Shown piece after piece: positions 39,674 through 50,590 of a DNA stretch of 64,000 nt. A model generated the notes under the pieces. It searched no databases, was not told the origin of the DNA, and saw only the letters and a program-made list of their open reading frames with translations. The translations under genes and the position numbers were made by a program. Positions within the stretch are counted from its first letter, which is position 1. Every line of letters starts with the position of its first letter. The DNA comes from Yamagishiella unicocca (Eukaryota > Chlorophyta > Chlorophyceae > Chlamydomonadales > Volvocaceae): assembly GCA_003116995.1 (NCBI GenBank), contig BDSL01000001.1, forward strand, positions 1,612,001 to 1,676,000, in the 5' to 3' direction.

Positions 39674-42233
39674 GGTCTTTCTGATGTCGCCTTGATCCCC
39701 GCAGTTTCGACGACAAGCAGGTTACGGAAGGTGCTCTCAGTAGCCGTGTCTCGTTATACCTGAAATTGTGCTGGGGCTTTTATAGGCAGGACAACGTTTG
39801 TATTTGCAGGTTTTGGCTTAGGGCCGCATTAGAGCTGAAAAATCTCGGTCGATATTCCCAGAGCACGGCAGGCCGGCAGTTATCGTAGACGGTTCAAACA
39901 CCGTTGCCGATGCTGTGCCTGCAGAGCGGCCTCATGGCCTCGCGGCCACTCTAGTCATTTAGGTGGAGGTTTCTTACAAACATGGTATTTTTTCGTGGGT
40001 TAAAATTTTGGGAGGGGACGCTGGCGAGCAACTGCGACGAAGCACTCGTTCATCCAACAACCATCATGAGGCCGCTCCTCTCCCCATGCAACCGGTACTT
40101 CTAAACTCCCAAAACTGCAGTTTATTACCGCCTATGCTGTACGCATGCGCTCTGACGACCCAGTCAACCGCCCATGACGTTGAGTGACGTCGCCCTACGT
40201 CGTCGCCAACGGTAAAAGAGCTCTCTCCGTGAGCTCGCTCCAGGTCTTTGCCGACAGAAAACCAACTTTGGTGATCTGGACTGTTACCGCTGCGTCGTTT
40301 CATAGAGCACGCCTCTTCACCTGGCAATTGCTACTAAACCCTAGTCCGCTTGCTTTTCAAAATGCACGGTAGACCCTATAAGTAATTGGAAAAGACATGA
40401 CGGGCTCAGGCGAAGTGACCGCTGCTGAAAAAGACCAGTTGAGTATTTGAGTATTCCTACCCGTTCCGCTTCGCTTGCTCCACCGCTACCGTGAACCACG
40501 ACAAGATGGACCTGAAACAAGATGGCGGGCTCGCCACATAGTCTAGATGGTGCTGCACGCCAGGCTGCTCCCGCTAGGAGGCAGTCCCATGGGTCCGTCT
40601 GTACCCGCGAGTGCAGGGTCGCCAATGAGGTCTACGGCCAGGACTTCCACGTCCTAGGCACCAGCAAGCAGCATAGCGTCGAGGGCAGAATTGGCGGAAC
40701 ACGTCGCCGGGTGGGTTGCGGTCTGAATTGCGGTCTGAGTTGCCTGAGTTGCAGCCTGGGCTGCGGTCTGGGCTGCGGTCTGGGCTGAGGTCTGGGCTGA
40801 GGTCTGGGCTGAGGTCTGGGGTTGCGAGTCGAACGAAGGCAGGGCTGCCAGGCGCCCCATGCGGGGCCGCTCGCTGCCCAGTGTCCCCGCCCCCGTGGCT
40901 TTGGAGGATGACCTACCGCACCACACCGCGCCCCCCGCCCTCACCACTCAAGCAATATGTATCAGTGCACTGTTGCTTTGCTCGCTTAGCCACACCCCTT
41001 CACCTACGTGAAGGTGCATCTGTCTCTCCTCCGTCTGCGCGCGTTGTGTCCCCCGAGTCACGTTTGCAGCCCCAGCAACCACCATACAAGCCGAATCCAC
41101 ACTAGTCACCGGGCGGGGGCCCTGGCGCGCCCGCGGTGCACCCGTCGGACTCGAGCCAGGGGGTTGTGCCCTATCTACCCGATGAACCTGAATACCTCGC
41201 TTAACCCCCTGGTCCCCCCGACCTCGGCTGCTTGCCAGAGTGCCTACAAGGTGGGCCACGAAAGCCGCGAGGATGGGCAGCAGCGGCAGCAGCAGGGGCA
41301 CGGGCAGGAGGGAGGGAAGAACGACTGAAGTCGCCAAGCGAGCTGCCATGGCTGCTGCAAGCTGATGTTGTGCGCGTTCGTTTGATTGTGGTGGAGGCGC
41401 CACTACGACCGGCGCTTCGAAAGTGTTAAGATGTCCCTTTACCGGCATCTGCTTCTTGGGATGCCACGTCTGGGCAGCGCGCGCGGTGGCATGGATGCCG
41501 TGTCACGCTTCATTCGGTGTGGCCTACAGTTCGGTGTCTCGACGACGACTTTAATCTGCGGCAAGTTGTTTTGTGCGCCGCCTAACCAAGATTGCTTGGT
41601 CTGCTTGCCGGTAAGGACTACAGTACCGGGCAGTTCCGTTGCAAGATAGATGCTCTAGCCCGCGCTCCTGTGGTTCCCTTGCGATCGTGTTGGCGCTGAT
41701 GATAAGGCTTCATGCCGCTGAACATCGGTGCATCTGGAAATCCGATCAACATGAAGCTCACCGTAGCAGATCGTAGCTCAAGTATAAGCTGAGTTTGCAG
41801 CTCGTAGTAGACTGTTAGCTCGTGTGCGTCACAGGTCTTCGCCCGGCATCAAACATTCACTTTCGGGATTCAGCAGCGCCTATGATAACCGAACTGAGGG
41901 GGCAGCCGGGAGCTGTACTAGCTGTACCCCGGCACCAGAGCGGGAAGCGTCTGGGCAGGGCACAAGGGAAGAACCCATGGTAAGGCATGTTGCTCACGGC
42001 GTCGATCCTACACATACAAAACGAGGATGCACGCTGGGCGGGGGGCTGGGGACGGAAGGAGCGGCGGCGGTTTGCAGCCCTTTGCAGATGCGTGTAGTAC
42101 CTGTCCTAACTAACCTTGATCGGCAATGCCCTGCACCCAGTGCGTGCGGCAACATCAGCAGCCATGAACGCAAAAGCAGCAAGTATAGTGGCCGAATGAC
42201 AGGAGGCTGGACATGACTGCAATAGCGGTGGGT
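39674..42233. other. Intergenic DNA upstream of the selenium-binding protein gene
   Basis: This holds the promoter of the selenium-binding protein gene and the 3' flank of the LEA gene. A 12-base tandem repeat lies at 40720-40818. Two weak coding-like minus-strand segments are present: 41349-41248, a hydrophobic Leu-rich stretch after a good ATG context, and about 40641-40545, starting DVEVLAVDLIGDPALAGTD. I cannot join them into a gene. Confidence 0.4.
40720..40818. repeat. 12-base tandem repeat
   Basis: About eight imperfect copies of GGTCTGGGCTGC or GGTCTGGGCTGA. The copies are most regular at the right end. Read on the minus strand they give a TSAQ/TAAQ peptide repeat, but no supporting gene structure is seen. 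Confidence 0.85.
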
Positions 42234-42238
42234 TTACA
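42234..42238 (-). terminator. TGTAA polyadenylation signal of the LEA gene
   Basis: The plus strand reads TTACA, giving TGTAA on the minus strand about 333 bases after the LEA stop codon at 42571, a normal spacing for volvocine algae. Confidence 0.6.
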
Positions 42239-42570
42239 ACGGCAAATGTGTTGGCGCTGACGGACAACGAACGGCACCGCGGTCGTCCCCGCGGATCTCA
42301 ACCACTATTTCAACCGGACGCACAGCTTGCTAGCTCGTAATACCTCGGCATGTTGTATGTCTTAGCACAACCGCTTTATACTAAACAACTACCGGTAATT
42401 GCCGCGTATCCATCAATTCCAACGACGATGTTAACGCCCGCCGCTGGTGCCCGCGGGCGCCTGCGCCATGCTGCCAGCCGGGTTGCCCGGGGCCTGCTTC
42501 TCCTGCTTGGACCAACCCTGAACAAACGTTGCACCGGCCCTGACATGTGGCACGCCAGTCAGCGCCGTGT

Positions 42571-44751
42571 TTACTCTTGTTGCTCCTTCTCCTGCTCATG
42601 TTCGCTCTTCTTCTGCATTGGAAGGTCCCGGTAACCTTCGCTGCCCAGCGCGCCCTGCAAGTGAGCAGGAAGGGAGGATTCGTTTTTGTGGCGTCAACGC
42701 GCCGCGAAGGGTATGTCAGGTAGCCCTGGACCTGGTATAGAATTGTGCGATACATGCATCTGGCAAGTGAGCCTGCTTCCCAACCGCTCGTGGCGAGGCT
42801 CACATGCAAGCAAACTCGTTTACTACCGGCAATTATTGGAGCAAGGCCGATGTACCAACGCGGTTTACACCCGTCAAACCTCGTCGACTAATCCAGTCCC
42901 AACTCACTCAGTTGTGTAACACCCTGTAACTTCCGCTTCCAGTGCGCTTATGATGTAAGGTCATCGCTCAAGACGACGTCTGTTAGCAAAGTTTATGAGC
43001 GCAGTTGTCATGTTTGGTTGTCACGTAAGGCAAGTGGAACTGGAGGAGACGATACTGGCAAATCACTGCAGCAATCTGTTACACTGATCAGTTCAACGGA
43101 TGTGTGCTTTTCAACGCTCCAACGATTGTACGAACAGGTTGTAACAAACCTCGCAGCGGCCAATATCCTACTGCTACTGGTACACAATACTCGCACCAAC
43201 CATCACCAACCAATTGTCAAGACGCGAATCGCGTGCAAAGACGTAATCACTGCCCGACGACTTCCAAAGCCGAGCAAGCAACGCACGTCTCTCGAACGCA
43301 ACCAGAAAGTCGTTTGTTTGGCGCCGACAGCCTCTGCGCATCTCAACGCTTCGGACAATGGTCACCTTACGAATTCGTATGCACGCCAGCTAGACTTCTG
43401 TGCAGCCGCTCTATTCGGCACCCTCCTTGTTCTCCATAGCCCGCTCATGGATGACCTGGACGCAAGGATATTGGACAGGGTGGACGGGGTGAGCCAAGCA
43501 GTGGCGAAACGGAAGGCACAGCCTCCTCCTGGTGCACCGCAGTACCAGCGTGGACACGTCACCAGCGGCAAGAGGCAGTTGATATAGTAAATCCAGTCTT
43601 CCCAAGTTTGGATGGACAAGAACTACATATGATGCTGGACATAGCGAGGCGCTGCTGGGGGATGACTAGCAAGGCTTGCGCGTGCACACCTGACCGCTAC
43701 AACAGCAACCTAAAACTTCCCCACGCACCCACGCAAGCAACCCGCCCACCTGGCCGCCCTGGTGGCCCATCTCCTTGTAGCCCTCGGTGCCTAGCTGCTC
43801 CTGTGGGGTCGGGTAAGGCGTGGTGGGATGTGCAAGGCGCGGCAGGGCAGGGGTTTCAATACGTCAGTGAGGCGGCGGAACAGTCTTTTGCTTGAATATG
43901 TTATGTTGACAATGCCGGCCTAAGAGCCTTCCTCATGCCGCACGCGTACGGCCGACAGCATCATAGCACAACGGGTCCTAACGGGTACACAATTGCAGGT
44001 ACCATAACACCTGGTCGCAGCGTTAAGCAACTAGTGCAACTCAACAATAACAAGGATATTGCTCAAAGCAAACACTCCGTCTCAACCCGGGCACGCACCG
44101 ACCTTGCGCACGTTGCCGCCGATCGTTCCGCCCACGCTCTGGCGCTCCTTGCCGCTCAGCTCGTCGAAGTCCTTGCCGTACTTCTCCTGAGCCGTCCTGA
44201 GGTCCGAGTAATGAAAGCCGAACACCCAGCAGCGTGCGTTATATTAAGAGGCGCGCGACAGGGCGGGAGGGTCGGAGGGGGGAGGGGTCGCTCGGCCGCA
44301 TGTCAGTCCTTAGGCGGTCTTATCTGCAGGGCGATGTGCCGTTGCGTTCAGCCCGCTGGCACGACAGCGCGCGGGCGTACGAGTCCGATTCCATTCATTG
44401 GTTCAGCAATCAGCTACGGTACCGAGCGTGCAGCGGCGACAGACGGAGGGATATCTGATTCGCGGCACCGCAACAAACGATCTGTATGCGCAGGCAATGC
44501 GCGCACCGAGCCATACGCTGTTTGGCAACGGCCGGTGGCTAGCTTATTATACACAGGATACAAAATGCCAGCGGCGCCCAAGAGAAACAAAGTGCGTGCC
44601 AACGTCAGGAGAAGCGAGGGACGACGGCCTGCCGCAATGCTACCGGAAATGTGCTCGCTGCCGCCTGAAGCGCCACGCCGATCAACGGACCCTCCTACGC
44701 GCCTTGCTGCCGCTTAAACACTTACTCGTTCTTCTGCTCCATGCTGGCCAT
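42571..44751 (-). CDS. Small hydrophilic Em-like (group 1) LEA protein
   Basis: Four small exons, each below 100 bases, join perfectly in phase: 44751-44726, 44196-44103, 43800-43750 and 42654-42571, encoding 84 residues. The start is MASMEQKNE. Exon 2 encodes AQEKYGKDFDELSGKERQ and SVGGTIGGNVRK. Exon 3 encodes EQLGTEGYKEMGHQGGQ, which closely matches the 20-residue repeat of plant Em proteins (the LEA_5, small hydrophilic seed protein family). Exon 4 has a partial second copy (GALGSEGYRDL) and a charged tail ending EKEQQE. There is no signal peptide or membrane segment, and the composition is rich in Gly, Glu, Lys and Gln. Group 1 LEA proteins are disordered and protect cells during drying or salt stress; that role is inferred. 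The long third intron (about 1.1 kb) could hide another repeat exon, but I found none. Confidence 0.85.
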
Positions 44752-45075
44752 GTTGTCGCTCGGGCTCGGTGGTGTGCGGTGGTAGGTAGCGGTAAGAAAA
44801 ACGGACGTTGGTTACCTAGCCTAAGTTTCTTATGCTTTGTTTGAGTTTTGGTTACGAATGAGTAAGCTCGGGATGTAAATTCTGCTGTGGAGTGCACGAA
44901 CATATATACATTTTGTTTCCTGACGTGGCGCTGAAGGCTACCCATTTGTGACGCGTGTGACGTCATATTGATGCACGACCCGTGGGTCGCTCGTCCAATG
45001 GCGGGAATCCCGCGTTAGCCCTGAGCCCTTGGCTCCCGTTGTGGTAAACCGCTCCAGGCGCATTGAGCTCCGTAG
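44752..45075. other. Upstream flank of the LEA gene, before the Helitron fragment
   Basis: This is presumed promoter and 5' UTR of the LEA gene on the minus strand. The part near 44870-44920 is AT-richer than its surroundings. A TGACGTCA palindrome, a bZIP-type site, overlaps 44957-44964 in the form GTGACGTCAT. No exon is evident. Confidence 0.35.
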
Positions 45076-45449
45076 GCAGGTCTATATGATCCCAAGGTGG
45101 ACCCGGACCTGCACGCCAAGTTGCTCCGGTACCAGATCCACCGTCACACGTTTACGTGCGGCGGCGGCAACGGCCGCCCCTGCCGCTTCCGCTTCCCCAA
45201 GCGGCGGTGCCCTGAGACGCGGCTGCGGCGGGAGGGTGATGAAGACCTCCGCCGCTGGGACGCATACATCACCGCGCGCTTCGCTGCGAATAGCACGACG
45301 TGCGCCTACTGCCCGGCGCTGCTAAAGCTAAGGAGCGCGAATATGGACATCCAACTCATCGGGCACGCCGCGGGCGCAGCCGCCTACGTCACGGCGTACC
45401 TGACGAAGTCGGAGACGGACGGTGTGCGTGACACCATCCGCCAGGCGCT

Positions 45450-45524
45450 CTGCAGCTGCGGTGGAGCGTCCTTCGGCAGGATGCGCTCTGCGCCCTGCCG
45501 AAGGACGCTCCACCGCAGCTGCAG
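45450..45524. repeat. Perfect inverted repeat (30-base arms) in the Helitron fragment
   Basis: The arms 45450-45479 and 45495-45524 are exact reverse complements with a 15-base loop. They sit at the point where the Helitron reading frame is first broken. Confidence 0.9.
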
Positions 45525-45835
45525 CTGCGGCGCGCGTGCATGGCGGTGGTGGTCCAGCGGGAGATCAGCATGCAGGAAGCCGCGTGCCTACTGCTCGGCA
45601 CCACGCTCAAACTTGCGCGGCAGCTCCAGGGCGTTCGTGAAGCTCAGCACACTGCCAAAAGCGGCGGGCTTTGGGCAGTGTGCTGAGCTTCACGAACGCC
45701 CTGGAGCTGCCGCGCAAGTTGAGCGTGGTGCCGAGCAGTAGGCACGCGGCTTCCTGCATGCTTATCTCGCGCTGGACCATCACCGCCATGCGGGCGCGCC
45801 GCCGCAGCTGCGGTGGGGCGTCCTCCGGCAGGGCG
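45495..45835. repeat. Large inverted repeat (about 162-base arms) in the Helitron fragment
   Basis: The arm 45495-45656 is repeated in reverse complement at about 45674-45835 with a 17-base loop. The arms differ at scattered positions but are otherwise colinear over their whole length. A transcript across it would fold into a long near-perfect hairpin. Confidence 0.9.
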
Positions 45836-45879
45836 CAGCCACCCCAAGCCACCTCCTGACTGGGCTGCCAGCTGCGGCT

Positions 45880-46699
45880 GCGCTCCTCGCACTACGTCCA
45901 TGAAAATTGAAAGCACTTTGGATTCTGATTTAGATGCGTCATGAACGCGCGAGAGGTTACTTCGCACCATACGTTGCGCATATTTGGCGCTGCACGCAGC
46001 GAGCGCTACTGCGGTGACGGGCCGCGACTAATCTGTCCACAGCCGGGCCTCGCGAGCAAGGGAGCGCAGGACCGCGTTGCTTTGGAACCAAGGGTCACAA
46101 CACAAGGCGACACCGGCTTAGCGACCCAAATTGAAAATCCGTAAACGAGGCCCGAATATACTGATTATAGGGAGCCATCTCGCCGAAAATGGCTCGAGCG
46201 CCCCCTTTCTGACAGGCACACCTATCAAAGCCGACGGGCGACCTATCAAAGCCAGCAGCAGCTGTCAAACGGCCTTTTCGAGCCCACGTCGGGGCGTATA
46301 TCTCTGCGTCGCCCTGTACGTTTCTACCACCATCTGCACCCCACTCTACACACAAACGCACCACCGCCGCCTCGCCATCTACCCGCCCCGCCTGCTGCAC
46401 CCCGGCATCCGCCCACTCCACCCACCACACCACAGCCACGGGCCGGTGGGGGCCAATCATCCCCCAAGCCCCTGCCTCTCAGACACGTCGCTGCTAGTAG
46501 CCGCCTCTTAACTTCTCACAGCCGCGGTTTCACAGCCGCCACCACAGCCCGACCCCGCGCAGCGGGCGTTTCCCCCATCAGCAGCAGACGACCGCTTCGT
46601 CTTCAGCATCCGGCAGCAGCAGCCGTCAACAACCAAGCTTCCTAAGCAGGGCCCCCGCAAAGCTACCTGGCAGTAGCTAGCGGGATCAGCAGCAGGATC
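45880..46699. other. Upstream flank of the FAS1 gene
   Basis: Presumed promoter and 5' UTR of the FAS1/lamin-tail gene. The right half (about 46340-46690) is C-rich and CAG-rich like many volvocine 5' UTRs. I find no credible coding exon or clear promoter motif. Confidence 0.4.
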
Positions 46700-49600
46700 A
46701 TGGCCATGGCACGAGGGCCGAAGTCGGCGGGTCGTGACACGAGGGCGCTACTCGGCGCCAGAGGGCTGGGCGGCGGCTGGCGCCGCGCCGGCCTAGCGGT
46801 GGTCGCGGCGGTGCTACTCTCCAGCGCGTTGAGCGCCTGGGGGCAGTTCAGCGCGTCAACAGCGGGCGCTGGCGGCAGCGAGCTTGCCGTGAGTTCGGGC
46901 GACCCGTGGGTCGGCGGTGTTCATGGATGAGTGGTTGACTGGGTGGTGCCAATACCTGGTTGGTATCCCGGCGGTCAGCAGGGGTTACGGCGGCGCGGGT
47001 CAGTTCCATCAGAGCCGCGAAGCACTCTTGCCACAGCTAGCCCGCTCCACCACCTCGCCCCGCAGTGTTCCCCCTCCCGCAAGCGTTATCACCCCCTGGA
47101 GTGTCTTGCTTTCCAAGTTACCATCTGCCCGTTCAACCCTGGTGGCCGCGCTCCCTCCCTCACTCACTCGCTCACTCCCTAACTCACTAACCCACGTGTC
47201 CTATTACCCTGCCGCGCCCTACCTCGCCTCCCAAGCCGCCCGCCGCCGCGCCGCTGGTGCCGGCTGATGACGAGCTGGTCGACACCGCCCCTCCGCTCTG
47301 CCAGGGCAAGACGCCCGCCAAGGTGGTCATCGATCGCGTGGTGGCTTACCCCGCACCCGAGGCCGGCCCGCTCATCGTGCTGCGCAACGTGGGCGGCCAG
47401 ACCGCCAACCTCAGCGGCTGGCGCCTCACGGACAGCGACACGCGCTCCGTGCCCGCAGCCCTGAACCTGGTCATCGGCGCCGCGCCGTGCTCCTCCCAGG
47501 CCAATTTCACCATCGAGCCCTCGCGCACCATGCTGCTGCGCCCTAAGAGCGACAGCGACCCGTGCGGCTTCCCCTTCAGCCTCAGCTTCAGGTGAGCCTC
47601 CTGGCTGGCTGACCGGCTCGCTCGCTGGCTTGCTGGACTTGCTTGCTTGCTTGCTCGCTGACCGGCTGGGTTAGCGATTCCCTCCTTGCGACCTGCACTT
47701 GCAATCTCCCACACACAGATAATTACATGCAACCCGGTGCCTGCCGCCCGGACACACACCCACAGTAACCGTAACTCTAACCGTTACAACGACATTCACA
47801 GTAAACCGTCCACAAGCCCTAATACCTCCAAACCCGTACTCATCCTGAATATTGTGCTGCCGCTGCGCTTGCCCGCTGCTGCTGCTGCGCCGCCGCCGCC
47901 GCTGCCACGCGTCCATCCCAGGGACGAGGTGAACCTGTTCGACACCGCCGGCAAGCTCACCGCCACCGCCAAGTGGGTGGACGCCGAGATGGGCAGCGCG
48001 CTGCACCTCACCGCGGACGGCTCTTACATCGTGCTGAGCGAGATGGACGACATCCTGACGGCGCTGCGCAGCACAGGGCGGCACAACATCTTCCTGGACG
48101 CGCTCCAGGCAAGGCGGCGCCGGGAGGGCGACGGAGTGAATACGTGAAATGACGTGGTTTGAAATGTCGCACGTGAAGCATGCAGCGAGCGTCGGGAAGT
48201 GCAAGATGGTGGTCTGTGGAGGGTTAGGGCTGTTGAAACATTGTTGTAGGGCTGCCACTCCAGGCAGTGGGTCTCTCCGCCGCGCCAGGATGCGCCCGAG
48301 TGGCGATGGTGGGTCAAGGATGAGTCCTCGCCAATGGTCCGACAAGCCCCTCACGCACGCGCCCATCCCCTTCTGCCCTATCGCTCCAGACCACCGGCAT
48401 GGACAAGCTGCTCATAGCCGCCTCCGCCCCCGGGTACGTCCTACCTGAGAAGCCCAAGCCCAAGGAGCAGCTCGACCTCGCGCCCCAGTTCCCCTGGTGG
48501 TTCGGATTCGGCGTGGTGGGTAGTAGGGACCGGGCGGTGGGTGGCGGGCACCCGGTACCCATGCAGGCCACGTACCTCATTCGACATCCATTGCGGAGGG
48601 GCTCCCTAACCCCAGGGGCTCCCTAACCCCTTCATCATCTGCAACCCACTCCGCGTCGTCCCACACTCCACTGATCTAACCATAGGACCGCTCCAAGCTG
48701 CCTCCGCCTCCGCCTCCGCCACCGCCACCGCCGCCGCCGCCCGCTGGTATTCCTGCCGCCGGGCCTTTCACGGTAAGCGCTCCAGCCCGGCACGCTTCTG
48801 TCGCCGCTCTCCTGCGCTGCCCCCTCAGCACCTTCTGTCCGCCCTCCGCGCAGCCCCTCCCTCCACTCTCTCCCCTCACCTTTCCCCGCCCTCCTTCCCT
48901 CCCTCGATCAGATCCTGGCCCCCACCGACGCTTCCTTCGAGGTCCTGCTGAGCCAGCTCGGCAACGGCCGTCGCTTACCGCTGGACCTCTTCTACCGCCT
49001 GCCCGAGCTGCCCGACATCCTGCAGTACCACATCGTACCGGGCATGTACACCACCGGTACGTGACGTAAGGCGGGTCCACCGGTCCGCCGTCAGTTGAGA
49101 TTGCCGTACCGCTATGGTTGCCGCTTCTGCTCGACAGTACTCTCCTGGGATCATATATGTAGGATCCTTTGACAAGTCCATCTGTGAAGACAGCACTCAA
49201 AAACAAATGCCTACGGGTGCCGCTTACCGCGCTGACGCACCCCCCCTTCCCTCGCGGCTCCATTCCTTGCTCGCTCCTACGCTCGCGACCCGAAGAGTAC
49301 ATGTTCAACAACACGCCCATCTGGACTGCTCGCGGCGTGGAGGTCATCCCCTTCAACGACCCATGCATGACGGAGGGGGTCATTATGATCCACGATAACT
49401 GCGTCGACAAGCCCACGCCGGGTGAGAGCGAGGGGGGCGGGGGAAGCGGCTGGCGGTGTGGACGGCGGAGTGGGGTGCGGCGCGGCGCTTCGGGAGGGGT
49501 CGAGGGAAACCGGTGAAAGGGCTGGTCCAGCCCCACTTCAGTGTCTAATACCGGCTGATGACCCTCGTGCATGGCATCGAGCATCGAAACCCTGGATCGA

Positions 49601-50590
49601 CAGCTTCCTGTCCTCACTTCTTCGGCTGTGGCCCGTGGGCGACTCTCCCCTCTGCCCCCTGCGCGCAGACAACTACACGTGCGAGGATCAGAAGAAGTTT
49701 GAAAAGTGCTTCTTCCCGTTCATGACGTCGGCGCTGGCGGCGCAGTGGCAGGGCGGCTTCTGCCAGCGCACGTGCGAGCGCTGCAGCTGCGCCGCCGGGA
49801 GCGGGATCCAGTGCAGTGCGGTGCGTGACGCGCGACGAGCGAGGGGGGTGTCGTACATACACCGTGCGCCAGGAGGGCCTTGAGTGCAAGTGGCAGCGCG
49901 CCCTTCGTGTATGCGTGCATCGAGCGTACCTTTTTCCGACGGCGACCAACCGACCCAGCCGTGAACCGTTGGTCGTTGTGAGGTGGTGGTTTGGCCAGGC
50001 AACCATACTTACTCCCCGTACTTACATGCCCGGAACCCTCATCCCACAGATCGTCGAGCCGGACATCCTGGCCGCCAACGGCGTCGCCCACTCCATCAGC
50101 CGCGTCCTGTTCCCGCCCCCGGTGTTCACCAAGGTAAGGCGGGGAGCACAAAAACTGCCACTCATGCCCCCCACCATACCGCACCCAGCGCCGTACTCCT
50201 GCGTCACTGTCGTTGCCCCGCCAACGCTTCACACGTCCTGTTCGACCACCGACGGCCCCCAGCCTCTCCCGCTTACTTTCACTGTTACGCCGCCGCCGCC
50301 GCTGCAATCGTCCGCTGCCCCCTCAGGCCGACTACGCCAACCTGACTGCGCCAGTGGACATCACCGCCACCACACCCGTCACTACGCCCCTACCCGTCGG
50401 AGCGCCAGCTGCCGCTGCGGTCACCCCCTCCGGTGCCTTCACCGCCGCCGCCGCAGCCATGGCCGGCGCGCCCGCTGCTGTACCGCCAGCGATACCGGAG
50501 GCAGTAGCGTCGGCAGCAGCACCGGCCCCCGCCCCCGCCCCCGCGCCCGCTGCCACTCCTTCTGAGGCCGCAGTACAGACCAAGAAATAA
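46700..50590 (+). CDS. Secreted lamin-tail + fasciclin (FAS1) protein with nested ShK-like module
   Basis: Ten exons in phase: 46700-46888, 47236-47591, 47922-48108, 48390-48515, 48686-48772, 48912-49056, 49296-49421, 49669-49820, 50050-50133 and 50327-50590; 571 residues. The start MAMARG is followed by a hydrophobic segment (about 29-47, AGLAVVAAVLLSSALSAWG), a signal peptide or anchor. Residues about 85-240 resemble a lamin-tail beta-sandwich (PLIVLRNVGGQTANLSGWRL, FDTAGKLTATAKWVDAE). A FAS1 domain follows: LDALQ/TTGMDKLL, a 13-proline insertion, PFTILAPTDASFEVLL, DILQYHIVPGMYTT, and finally DILAANGVAHSISRVLFPPP. Between its late strands lies a cysteine-rich block, residues about 407-456 (NYTCEDQKKFEKC, WQGGFCQRTCERCSC), like an ShKT module. 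The C-terminus is Pro/Ala-rich. FAS1 proteins act in adhesion and extracellular matrix; cell-wall location is inferred. The exon 3 donor appears to be GC, and acceptors of exons 2 and 7 are AAG. Confidence 0.85.
47594..47664. repeat. CTGG/CTTG tetranucleotide-rich tract in a FAS1-gene intron
   Basis: Imperfect CTGG, CTCG and CTTG units follow directly after the exon 2 donor site. The tract begins within four bases of the exon. Confidence 0.7.
48109..48389 (+). other. Probable GC-AG intron in the FAS1 gene
   Basis: Exon 3 best ends ...LDALQ (CAG) before GCAAGG, and the next exon begins TTGMDKLL after CGCTCCAG. The joined LDALQTTGMDKLL fits the start of a FAS1 domain. A GT donor 39 bases further (before GTGAAT) is also in phase and would insert 13 mostly basic residues, so the GC donor is favoured but not proven. 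Confidence 0.55.

Larger units (their letters stand above)
45076..45840 (+). mobile_element. Helitron Rep/helicase fragment (decayed)
   Basis: Reading on the plus strand from about 45088, the peptide DPKVDPDLHAKLLRYQIHRH runs on into TFTC, CRFRFPKRR, then SANMDIQLIGHAAGAAAYVTAYLTKSE in separate blocks. The histidine-rich HRHTFTC, the CRF-FP motif and the NMDIQ...YLTK motif are typical of the Helitron_like_N region of Rep/helicase transposases. After 45450 the sequence is rearranged: a short inverted copy, a forward copy encoding VQREISMQEAACLLLGTTL (another Helitron motif), and a second inverted copy. The helicase half and both element ends are missing, so this is a non-autonomous remnant between the LEA and FAS1 genes. 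Confidence 0.82.
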
